Source: Apricaphanius iberus
Taxonomy: Eukaryota > Chordata > Actinopteri > Cyprinodontiformes > Aphaniidae
Direction: 5' to 3'
DNA: 64,000 nt
Assembly: GCA_028564705.1 (NCBI GenBank)
Contig: JAPXFQ010002822.1
Location: 186,001 to 250,000 of the forward strand
Part shown: piece by piece, positions 35,004 to 45,595 of the stretch
How positions within the stretch are numbered: the stretch's first letter is position 1
How the letters are laid out: every line of letters starts with the position of its first letter
The notes under the pieces: model-generated
What the model was told of the DNA's origin: nothing
Databases searched by the model: none
What the model saw: only the letters and a program-made list of their open reading frames with translations
Program-made: the position numbers and the translations under genes

Positions 35004-38000
35004 ATGAATACCACTACATCTGTCAAACGGGACCCGCTGTACATAGCAATCTTAAAGAATGTGGTCACTGTTGTCCTCTCGCTTGCCATAATCTACATTA
35101 ATGGGACTCTGGTTCATACATTCAGAAAACATCAGGTATCAGTGTTGTACATTTTGAAAGTTTGTGTATGTGTTTTTTCTGTGACAACTGAAGCAATCGA
35201 GCGCCATTTTCCTTTTGTTGTAAAAGTTCCCTTTTCAAAAGGCATGACATTTTAGAAATGTTGTATCTGTTGTAGCTGAAGTTTAAAAGAAAATATTTAT
35301 GTAATGAAATGACCATAGATAAGAAATGAATCAAGTGGATATTTTTAGGTGCTCAATTTCTGCCTTAAAATTTCCATTTAAGATTGGACTTTATTTTTAA
35401 TATTACCTTTTTATTTTTACATGTTTATACCTGTTAGGAGTGATTAAGTATTTTTTTTATATATAAAAACCAAAATGTTAAATGTGTTTTAACATTGAGA
35501 CATTGCTACCCTGCAGCTAAAAAAACAGAATGATGAAGCTTGTTGATATAAATTATTTTAGGTTAGCTTATTAAATAATAAGAACTGCTGGCGAAGCAGT
35601 TTATAACAACAGAGCAAACAGAAACGCAGCAACCATCCCTGCTTCTTCCATATAGATCTCTTGTTATTCTCTCCAGCTGTGGGCTCAGTTTGATAGTGAT
35701 CAGTGCCGAAACTGCTTTGATATCGCTGACAACTTAGAGTATTTTTTAAGTAGCCAATTGTGTATGGAGACATGACAGCTGCGAGGGGCGAGCCACAAGA
35801 TTACCCCGATAAAGGAAAGTCTGGTGAAATTACCCTGGAGTTCCGATAGTGTAAACACGTCTCGTGGTCTCGACCCCTTGTCCAAAGAACCCCCACTGGC
35901 AAAGCAGAAAAAACACAACAAATAATAAGAGTGTTGACTGAATTAAATATAAAACACTACTAAAAGTACAGGCTACAATTAGAACTAATGTATCTTAATA
36001 TTATCTAAATATTGAAACACAATGAAAATACAAACAAAACCTATATATATGAAAACAAAGAAAACTCACAGTTCAAAGATGTTGATGCAAGAAGTTACCA
36101 ACTGTGTGGCAGTAGTTCACAGTCAAAACGGTAAAGGAAAATAACATCCAGATAGTTTTATGCTATGAGCTTAAAAAAAATCTAAATTTAAAGATGCTAT
36201 ATCATGCAAAATCAAGTTTTTGGAGTTTTCAACCTTATGATAATGTGATTTTCTCATAAAAAAAAACCACCAGAGTGGTTTTTAACTGAATTCACGCATG
36301 TCTGAGTAATCCTCCTGAATTCTGTTCTCTGAGTAGCTGCCCCTCCCTCTCCTAGAAATTCACTGAGTGTTCAAACAGTGACATCACTAGTTGAAAGATG
36401 AGAGCTAGAGGTGTCTGCACCGCCCCTGCAGGAAGAGTGGCTTACCTCTGGTAGGATTTCAAACACACCTTCGTCCCTCTCACAGCTAATGGCAGCTTCG
36501 GTTTTTGGCAGCTTAAAACACTTTTTTGTTGGATTTTTTACTTTCTCTGTGAAAACGCCTGTTTGGCTGCATGGATTATAGGATTTTATTCAACATTTCT
36601 AAAGAATAGCAGCTGAATCAAAGAACAAAGATGCAAATGGACAGAGAAGTAAGAGGGGCTACATGCTAATGCTAATGTGTGTTAGCTATTTATCAAGTTG
36701 CTTATGTGATCTTTTAACAGCATTATGTGGTTAATTACATCTGTAGCATCTCAGAATGTTCAGTAAACGGGTGCAGACAACACCCACGGCTTTTTTTATA
36801 TACTGGGCTGGGAAGATTTGCTTAGTGGATACAACTGTGTTGGTTTGGGCTCTGTCTAAAGCCTGGAGGTTTAGCAATGAAATAAGCTTTATTGACTCCG
36901 GTTTTATTTTATTTTTAAATCAAATAAACCAAACGTCTGAGCCCTTAATATAACAGAGTTTCATTGTGTTATTCTGAGAATGCTGTTTGTGATGAAGCTT
37001 AGCACTGTTTGTTTCAGTTTGATCTGCTCCTGGCTATGCAGCGGGGCGGGGGGGCAGGAGGCGGGTTTATAGCAAAATGATCCGTTTCACTTTGTTGTCT
37101 AACATTAATTACAGGATACAAGTTAAATTTCAGGACATATTAATACTGTATGACACCAACGGTAACATTTTATCATATATATGTCTATCCCAAATAGCAT
37201 GATATAGTCCCTTTAAAGACAGGGTTGCTAAATATCCAATCTGTTTTTCCGTTCCATTTACTAAAACACGTTGTGCTTTATTACAGATTTTCAACACAAA
37301 TTGTCGTTACATCCTGTTCATCCACCTGGTAATCAACGATATCATCACACTGGCATTGATGATCCTCCTCCAAGTCCTCAGTTACATTTTGTTCACACTC
37401 AACGTCTCATTTTGCATCATTATGTTAATGATTGCTGTATATACAAATCTAAACAACCCCTTGACACTTGCTGCCATGGCTTTAGAGTGTTACTTTGCTA
37501 TTTGCTTCCCTCTCCGTCACCCTCAGATCTCTACAGTCAGGAAAACTTACATTGTGATCGCTGTAATATGGTTCCTAAGTTTAATGACTATCCTACCAGA
37601 TCTGTTCATAGTTATTGCCACAAGACCTGCAGAGTTCTTTCATTCCAGGATTTTTTGCTTGTGGGTTAATATTTTTAACAGTCCAATACTTGCAAAGAAG
37701 AAAGATGTATCCAACATTTTGTTTCTCGTTATTGTTTGGCTCGTTCTTTTCTATACATACTTCAGGATTCTTTTTACCGCACAGGCTGCTTCAGCAAATG
37801 CAAAGAAAGCCAGGAACACTGTCCTACTTCATGGCTTCCAGCTGTTGTTGTGCATGTTAAGCTATGTTTATAGCATATCAGTAGAGGGCCTGTCAAGTTT
37901 GTTTCCGAAAGATACTCTGGCGATCCGGTATGTAATTTCACTATTGATTCATGTTCTGCCAAGGCTCATCAGTCCGATGGTGTATGGCATAAGGGACAAG

Positions 38001-38084
38001 ATGTTCAGAGAATACCTAAAAAAATACCTACTACCTTTATATTCAAACGTTCCTCCAGAAAAGGTAAAAAAAGGGCTTACTTAA
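35004..38084 (+). CDS. odorant receptor 131-2-like, OR-D (2 coding exons)
   Basis: Predicted 309-residue odorant GPCR and close duplicate of OR-C. Exon 1 (35004-35135) codes 44 residues, MNTTTSVKRDP then TM1, ending HTFRKHQ. The intron (35136-37286, 2151 bp) is phase 0 with gtatca donor and attacag acceptor. About half of it is a MITE-like insertion (36187-37218), absent from OR-C. Exon 2 (37287-38084) starts IFNTNCRYILFIHLVIND. TM3 ends LECYFAIC (Cys112 for Arg), followed by FPLRHPQISTV, where the usual Cys of CTV is Ser. TM7 has PRLISPMVYGIRDK. The C-terminal tail ends KKGLT, shorter than OR-C. A young LTR element sits directly upstream of its promoter. Confidence 0.92.
36187..37218. mobile_element. 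MITE-like DNA transposon in OR-D intron
   Basis: Left end tttaaagatgctatatcatg and right end gcatgatatagtccctttaa are imperfect inverted repeats. The 1-kb interior lacks a transposase. OR-C has no counterpart in its intron, so insertion post-dates that duplication. Confidence 0.65.
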
Positions 38085-38723
38085 GGATGTTTTGATTTCA
38101 GTAACTTTTTTCAAAGCCCGTGTTAGTTTTTAGGAGGGCGTTCTTTATTTGTATGTATTGTACTACATGTGAAAGTAAAAGTTTACCACAGGAAACGTCT
38201 CTAGCAGGGAAGTGGCGCTTTGCATACTCTATCAAAGAAATGTTTTAAAAGAATTGATAACTCAACCAAATGCAAAACTACTGCTAAACTATTATAGAAA
38301 TGCTGGTTACTTTAAAACATTAAATCTTTGTCTTTAAATTTAAAATCAGTGTAAAGTGTCTTAAGGAAAACCAACTCATCTGCCAAGTATCTTGACATCC
38401 AGTTAAGTGTGGGAACAAATCAAGCACAGATGCCACAGCCAATTTGAAACTATTTTTAGTTGAAGTAATACTGAACATCTTTTCACATTGATGTAATAAA
38501 GCACAATTTGAATAAAAACAGATTAGATCTGACTGGTACAATAACATTTAGGCACACAATTGTTGAAGATTAGATTCTTGAACAATCTAATTAGGTTGCT
38601 CTCTATACTCTAGAGCAGAGACCCCAAACCCCTGGGAGCCGGACTGGTACTATGCTACGGGTCAGCTGGTGCCAGGCTATGGGCCACACAGAAAGAATGA
38701 AAAGCTTGCAGTAATAACCCCTT
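38085..38723. other. intergenic after OR-D
   Basis: No gene. The stretch 38610-38690 ('gagaccccaaacccctggga', 'gccggactggtac') looks like the end of another hAT-type element. Confidence 0.35.
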
Positions 38724-39055
38724 TGGATGCTTTGTTACATACGATACCGGTACTTGGATCAGAGTATTTGCCGATACCGAGTACCAATACCAATACTTTT
38801 AACAAACAAACAAAAATGATAAGAATTGAAAGACAGGTTTTATTTTCTTCTGTACTTGTTACAAAAAATTAGGTTGAATTAGATCAAAAATAAAAATATC
38901 AATAACAATGACTTGAATTTTTATTATTATTATTATTGCAGAGTTTCCGCATTTTAAGTATCGGCTTATGGTATCTGTTAACCGATACCGATACGAATAC
39001 ATTAGACGGTATCAGGGCCGACACTCAATACAATTTTCAGTATCGGTGCATCCCC
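38724..39055. mobile_element. hAT-like MITE ('gatgcaccgat' family), copy 1
   Basis: Left end ttggatgctttgttacatac and right end tatcggtgcatcccc are an inverted pair. The interior is rich in 'accgatacc' motifs. A related copy in opposite orientation is at 63150-63497. Confidence 0.6.
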
Positions 39056-39500
39056 AACTAAAATACCAAAAATAATGACCAGACATGTAGACAGCACTAT
39101 TACGGTGTGTCCAGACCAAATGCGATAGGAGTGACTAGAGCTTCAGGTTTACATGTAAAATCAATGGAGGAGCGCGATGAAGCACGACTTGGGGTCCCGC
39201 AACACTTCAGAAGCAGATTTGCAGATGCGATGGAAAATTAGCGCTGCATTTTATGTGGTGCATTTTGTGCATTCGCGTTCATATCATCTACCGCTCGAGT
39301 TGGAAGAATCTGAACTCCAGCGTCAAATCGCGCCGCGACAACCAATCAGGGGACAGAGTGTCCGTGATTCTGTGACTGTCAAGGAGTCACAGCCTCAGCA
39401 GGACATGGAGGAAATACTGATAAACACCGTGGCTAATCACCCCGAGCTACATGACACCAGCAGTTTATAATACAGGGACATGAAAAAATAATTATAAATA
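39056..39500. other. probable DNA-transposon fragment
   Basis: The stretch 39102-39480 opens 'ggtgtgtccagaccaaatgc' and is GC-richer than its surroundings. It resembles the end of a cut-and-paste element, but I cannot name the family. The 97-residue plus ORF is not recognised. Confidence 0.35.
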
Positions 39501-39539
39501 GGTTAAAGTATTTAGACAGGAATGCTCTTCAAAGGTTTA

Positions 39540-39650
39540 TGGGTGGCTCTTAAAAGAGCCGTTGTTGCTGTAAAAGCACCTCTCGGCCTAGAAGTCATCC
39601 TTGAAACGGCCTCCTCACCTGGTTTCCTGGTAGTAGCTCCCGCACCACGT
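39540..39650 (-). pseudogene. histone H2B 3'-end remnant with histone stem-loop
   Basis: On the minus strand 39540-39560 reads GGCTCTTTTAAGAGCCACCCA, preceded by ttacagcaacaac. This is the canonical 3' stem-loop that ends replication-dependent histone mRNAs, a six-pair stem, four-base loop and ACCCA. Upstream on the same strand, ctactaccagga ... gccgtttca resembles the H2B C-terminal LLPGELAKHAVSEG region, but the frame is broken and only tens of bases remain. It is best read as a dead histone fragment. The stem-loop is clear; the H2B assignment is tentative. The plus-strand 124-residue ORF here is a shadow. Confidence 0.6.
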
Positions 39651-40149
39651 CCCACGCTGCTCAAATATTATAAACTTTTACAAACTGGTGATAGTCAGTG
39701 TGATAAAAATGATCATATACCAAGATTTCGAGTCACTGTGCTTGTCACAAGACAAAATGTATTGCTGTACTCATCGCTTATTACAAAACATCTTAATTTA
39801 AAAATGCTTTTTTTTAAATTAGCTAAAAACTGCTTACTCTCATCTTTGATAAAAAGCTTGAATTCAAAAAAGGATATGTATATTCAAATGTCCTAAATGA
39901 TTAATAATGACAATTATATAAGTAAAATGAAATAAGATACACAATACTTTATAAAAGTTTATTAAGAGTATAATGTATTTATTAATGTATGCTGAAGATT
40001 GATTTTATTCTGTTCCATAACATGAAGCATTTTGATAAATATTATAACCTCATAAATTAAATGTTTTCTTTCTGACTTTACTAAGAAATTGATTGAGATA
40101 ACATTTATCTGTTAAACATTTCTTCACAGAATGGCACATTATATCAGAT
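39651..40149. other. upstream of OR-E pseudogene
   Basis: AT-rich. Partial homology to the stretch before the OR-C and OR-D exon 1, including the acceptor ttcttcacag ending at 40130. The TATA-like block and non-coding first exon of OR-C/OR-D are not found here. Confidence 0.4.
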
Positions 40150-40586
40150 ACCACTACATCTGTCAGCCGGGACCCGATGTACATAGCAATCCTAAAGAAA
40201 GTGATCACTGTTGTCCTCTCCCTTGCAATAATCTACCTTAATGGAACTCTGGTTCATACATTTAAAAAGCATCAGGTGTTGTACATTTTCAAAGTTTGTA
40301 TGCGTGTTTTTTTCTGTATTAAGTGAGGCAACCCAGGCCTGTATGTAGGCATATAACCTGTTGTTATGAAAAGGTCTCTTTTTTTTTTAAAGGCATGAAG
40401 TTAGGAAACATATTTAGAAATGTTGCTTTTTACCAATTGTACTTGCAGTTCAAAATAAAAGATGTATGTAAAGAAATTACAGTAGTAGAAGGAATGGGGT
40501 CATTGGGAAAAAAGGTGCCCCATATCTTCTTTCTCTTCATACAACTTTCATTTAAGACAGTTAAGATAGGACATTAGGATAACACT

Positions 40587-40592
<6 letters not shown>

Positions 40593-40668
<76 letters not shown>

Positions 40669-40803
40669 TATATCCAGGGTGTACCCTGCCTCACGCCTGT
40701 TGACAGCTGGAGATAGGCACCAGCCCCCCACAACCCCTTGATAATTAAGCGGTTCAGAAAAAGGATGGATGGATGAATGGATATATATATATATATATAT
40801 ATA
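40593..40803 (-). repeat. (TA)n tracts flanking tccatccat fish repeat, copy 3
   Basis: A TA tract at 40593-40663, then the repeat in minus orientation (ccagggtgtaccctgcctca ... gacagctggagataggcacc ... aagcggttcagaaaaaggat ggatggat), then a second TA tract to 40803. It lies within the OR-E intron. Confidence 0.8.
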
Positions 40804-41024
40804 CTGTAGCTTTTAAAATGTTTGATATGTCACTAGACACCACGCAATATGAAAATATAACTGATTGATTTTTTGATTTCTGAAAATGTTTTTATTATTA
40901 TTACTATTACAGTAGCCTTTTAGAGCCAATTTATTTTTTATTTTTTACCAAAAATTCCTATAAGTTTTATTACAAAGAAGATTTAGTAAGTAACATGTTT
41001 CTGAAGCATCAGATAATATACCGC

Positions 41025-41650
41025 GAATAGAATTGTCCTTTATTGTCCCTCAGAGAGGAAATTCAGATGTAACAGCAGCAAAGTTACTGGTAATAGAAGT
41101 ATTAGATTAACACAAGAAAAATATTTTAAAAATATATGTACATTTAGGACAAAATTATAAAACTGAAGTACTGCTAAAAAGAAAAAAAATTGCCTACTCA
41201 GATGTCAATGTGCACCTGGGCAGGATAATTTTAACATATTTACATTATCTGCGTGTGTATTTGTGCATTAAAAATTAAGGTATTATTTACAAACGGTTAA
41301 CAAAAATATAACCTGTGCAGACAGTAGAAAAATTTTTACTTGAAGTGAGAGTGCAAATTACAGCAGAGGTATTAACAAATTTGGGCGGATAAAACTTGAA
41401 TCTCAGTGGTATGCTAGTCATTTTTTACACTCTCCAATTTAGTGTAAATTACAGCAGAGATGTAAACATTATTGGGTTTGTTGGCAGAATTTCTGGTTAT
41501 AGAGTAACAACTGCTAGAAGGAGCGACCCTTGAATACGTTCCATCTCAGCAACAGCTTCATGCATGGGGTGGGAGACATTGTCTATCAGTGATATTCTGG
41601 CAAAAGTCATTCCGATGTAATTCTTGATGACATTACTTCCTTGTATCATT
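41025..41650. repeat. degenerate dispersed repeat in OR-E intron
   Basis: Starts 'cctttattgtccctcagaga', with 'attacagcagag' recurring. Probably an old retroelement fragment related to the one at 7235-7480. Family not assigned. Confidence 0.35.
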
Positions 41651-42595
41651 TGGGAGAGGTTACAAAACATCAATAAAGGACGTATTAGCAGATTCTAATG
41701 TTTACAAAAACATTTTTGGATTAAATGTCATAAGTGGAAGAAAAATACTTTCAACAATTTGTAAAGCGGCAACCGGTAAAAATTTGTATTTTTTCAGGTT
41801 TTCAACACAAACTCTCGTTACATCTTGTTCATCCACCTGGTAATCAACGATATCATCACACTGGCATTGCTGATCCTCCTCCAAGTCCTCAGTTACATTT
41901 TGTTCACACTCAACGTCTCATTTTGCATCATTATGTTAATGATTGCTGTATCTACAAATCTAAACAACCCCTTGACACTTGCTGCCATGGCTTTAGAGTG
42001 TTACCTTGCTATTTGCTTCCCTCTCCGTCACCCTCAGATCTGTACAGTCAGGAAAACATACATTTTTTATCGCTGTAATATGGTTCCTAAGTTTAATGAC
42101 TATCCTACCAGATCTGTTTATAGTTATTGCCACAAGACCTGCAGAGTTCTTTCATTCCAGGATTTGTTGCTTGATGGTTAAGATTTTTAACAGTCCGATC
42201 CTTGCAAAGAAGAAAGATGTATCCAACGTTTTGTTTCTGGTCATTGTTTGGCTCGTTCTTTTCTATACATACTTCAGGATTCTTTTTACCGCACAGGCTG
42301 CTTCAGCAAATGCCAAAAAAGCCAGGAACACTGTCCTACTTCATGGCTTCCAGCTGTTGTTGTGCATGTTAAGCTATGTTTATAGCATATCAGTAGAGGG
42401 CCTGTCAAGTTTGTTTCCAAAAGATAGTATAACCATTCGGTATGTAATTTGCTTTGCTGATTCAGGTTAATCCTAGGCTCATCAGTCCGATGGTGTATGG
42501 CATAAGGAACAAGACGTTCAGAGAGCATCTAAACAATACCTACTACCTTTAAAATTAAATGCTCATCTAGAAAAGGTACAAAAAAGGTCAGCATA

Positions 42596-45345
42596 AGTAC
42601 GTATTTATTTGTTTGGTAGAGTTCTATCCTCGTAACCTTGCATTGCTTTTTCCACTGGACATTATAGTGGATAACAAACCCCAAAAAACTGTTGGATTCA
42701 GACAAGATTTTTGCAGTGTAAGCTCAACTAAGCAATCGGGAGAAGATACTGTAGTGTAAACAATCAGGAGAAGATACTGTAGTGTTCAGGTCAATCATGT
42801 TCTGGGAGGATAAAGCTTTAAACTTAATGGGAAACCTGTCTTGTAAGTCATTTTTTATTTTCTCCACTTTATATTGGTTTTGTATTAACCACATTTGAAC
42901 TTCAACTTTTAAGTTTTTACGGAAAAAAAAAAACCCTAATCGCTCTTTTAACATGGTTAAAGTTTTCTGAATAAAAAATTAACATAAACTATCCTGTTCA
43001 GCTGTCTTTTTTGAGCTCCTCTTTTTATACACAACATACAGCATAGTTTTACATTTAAGCTCAGAAGAGAATATTTGGGACTTTATTAAATATATGGATT
43101 TGAGTAAAAGACAACACCTGGAAATTATGGAACAAACTAAATTATAAGTACTGTTCTTGAGAACACCAACGAGCTGAGAGGCCTGGTACATCTCATGAAT
43201 CTCATCACACCTCAACATCTAATGACTCTCCCTTCCAAACATCATTTGAGAAAATGAATGACCAGGTCAATGTAGGAGCATAGCCAACAACACAACGTTC
43301 ACTTCACCAGACCCCTGGGAATAAAACCACATGCGCTTCCCCAATCACCACATCTCATGTTTGGACCTGCACCCTGTAGGTGTTGCATTTGTTAACTAAT
43401 GTGTATTTTAAGTTTATTAGTGAGAATTTTGTATACATGTTCAGCTTTGATATGGAGCACCAACGTGCTCAAAATTAATTAGATAAATAAAAGCTTATGA
43501 TATAAACATCTAGATGAATAAATAATAGACAAACAATGAAATTATGAAAAAACTAAATTTATATAAAATTCTAAGCTAAATATTTTTCATTTTTTAAATG
43601 CCTTTATTAATAAAAACATTATTTAATTGTAAAATATATGTTTTATTTTTCTGTCATTTTATTTAATTTTATTAGTTTTTATTCCAATACATAATTTTTC
43701 ACAGAATCAGCTTTTATTTCATGATGATGTTTTCCCCAACGGCTTATATATTTCAAAAGGCTGTTATCCACTTTATGAGATCATCAGCCAATCAGAGTCA
43801 GTGTGTGGGAGCTGCATACTTGTTGACTGATGCTTCAACAATGATCTTCCTCGAGTAGGAGAAAAGTGAGGGATGAAGTTGTTCAATGTTGTTATTGAAT
43901 TTAATACCAAGATGCTCTTAATGTTGGCAGAATATTTACGAATTTTTAAATTTGGCTGTCTAAATCAAATCAGCTGGGCTATTTACCCAATTATCCTTCC
44001 ATGTGTGCTGAGTGACACAGGAAACAGCAGTAATAGACACAGGAAACATAAAAGGGTCATTTTCAGAATTTGCACTAAGTTTTGTCTTTAGGTAAATAAT
44101 AACTTTGGGAGGAAAATTGCACCAACGCACATACCAAATTTTTTGATCACACATACACATTAGTGTATGACATCTCTAAAAAACACACAAAGGGTTATTG
44201 TCAAAATGTGTACTGTGAAGTTAAAGGGCAAGTCCTCCGACCCCCAAATCCCCCAATATTCGTGAGAGGTTCAGTGATTGCCCCGCCATATATAGAAAAA
44301 TATATGCCCTCAGGTTGAAAACAGTAAAACCTACAATTTTTGTCTCTGACTGGTGTAAAATCCCAAATAGAATATTTTTTTAAAAGCAATGAATTTATGC
44401 TAATTTGTAACCTTATAAGAAAATATTATTTAGAAGAGAGTCAATGGCACACAAAAAAATGACAAAGGAGGAATAACACTTTTCAATGATACCAGCACTA
44501 TAATAAATGGAATAACAGAAACATTTTTTTCTTTTTTCTTAGGTAATTCCCCCCAAAATACACACCCCCGGGAAATAATTGCATAATTTGCATTCGCACA
44601 GCTAAAATTAATGGTAAAACAAACTTGTGTACAAGAAAATGCAGCAGGAGTAGTTTTGCAACATACTTAGCATTGTTTAAAGATGCTTTTTTGTTGCCAT
44701 TATGCCTCTCTTCACTTGTCTAGTTAGTGTTGATTTACAAATTTAGGATCAGAAATATTTCCACTATTATTTCGATTTTTAGAGGAAGAAACAAACAAAA
44801 AAGTTTATTTGAACAGAACCAGATACATTTTAGTTGGAAAAAAAACTCAAATTTAAATACAACTTTCACCAACCTTTTAGAAAAAAATGATTATTCAAGA
44901 CATTATTTTTTTTATTTGATTAAGGGAAAAATTGTAAGCAATAATACCAGCTTTTTATGTTTCATCAAATGACTGAATAGTATAAATATGTAGAAAAAGC
45001 AATCACGGGACAGGAAAACACGGAACTGATGTCATTATTATTGTAACAACGTAGGATCACATCATTATCATCTCAGTTTCAGCCTGAATATTAAACACTG
45101 TCGTCTTTAAAATAGGCTTGTTTCTGCAGCTCCTTTCTGTCTGTCTCATCGGAGGTCAGGTAAAAATCTTTGAGGTCAGATGTAGGACTTGAGTTTCCTT
45201 TCACATCGACCGCTATTAGATAATTAACATTTTAATCAAAACCTTTAAATCTTTGGATTTAAACCAGCTTGCCAAAATGAAATGTTATGCTTTTATATTT
45301 TTTGGAATAGATGCTGTAAAAAAATTTGCCATGCTGTGATTTAGG

Positions 45346-45348
<3 letters not shown>
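42596..45348. other. intergenic between OR-E and OR-F
   Basis: AT-rich. No gene recognised among several small ORFs. A CCAAT-like agccaatcag at about 43787 and a gcttatatattt box at 43742 occur together, but nothing downstream looks coding. Confidence 0.4.

Positions 45349-45435
<87 letters not shown>
45349..45435. repeat. (TA)n microsatellite
   Basis: TA tract with one phase slip, 160 bp before the OR-F start exon. Confidence 0.95.
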
Positions 45436-45438
<3 letters not shown>

Positions 45439-45595
45439 TTGTTAATAATGTTCCACATAGGTTTTCCTTACTGATTAACACAGAATTCAAATTTAATGAG
45501 AGAAGTTGTCATTTTTTAAATATTTCTATGTACTTTTATTAACAGTTGCTTTCCTTTTTCTTCTATTTGGTGTCTCTCTGGTGCTTCAGTGAAGC

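Larger units (their letters stand above)
40150..42595 (+). pseudogene. odorant receptor 131-2-like pseudogene, OR-E
   Basis: Third member of the OR-C/OR-D group, recently dead. Exon 1 homology runs 40150-40275 (TTTSVSRDPM... ending HTFKKHQ). About 30 bp upstream, including the ancestral ATG and first residues, is deleted, leaving only an internal ATG at 40177. Exon 2 begins at 41798 (VFNTNSRYILFIH) with an intact acceptor. An extra base in a T-run at about 42063-42068 shifts the frame in the TM4 region, a second insertion near 42455-42466 produces GGT TAA before TM7, and a one-base loss near 42524 breaks the tail. TM3 has LECYLAIC as in its sisters. The intron holds a (TA)n tract and a fish repeat. 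Confidence 0.92.

Noticed and set aside
43735..43800. TATA plus CCAAT pair as a gene promoter
   Set aside because: No coding sequence or splice donor follows within 1.8 kb; chance in AT-rich DNA is likely.
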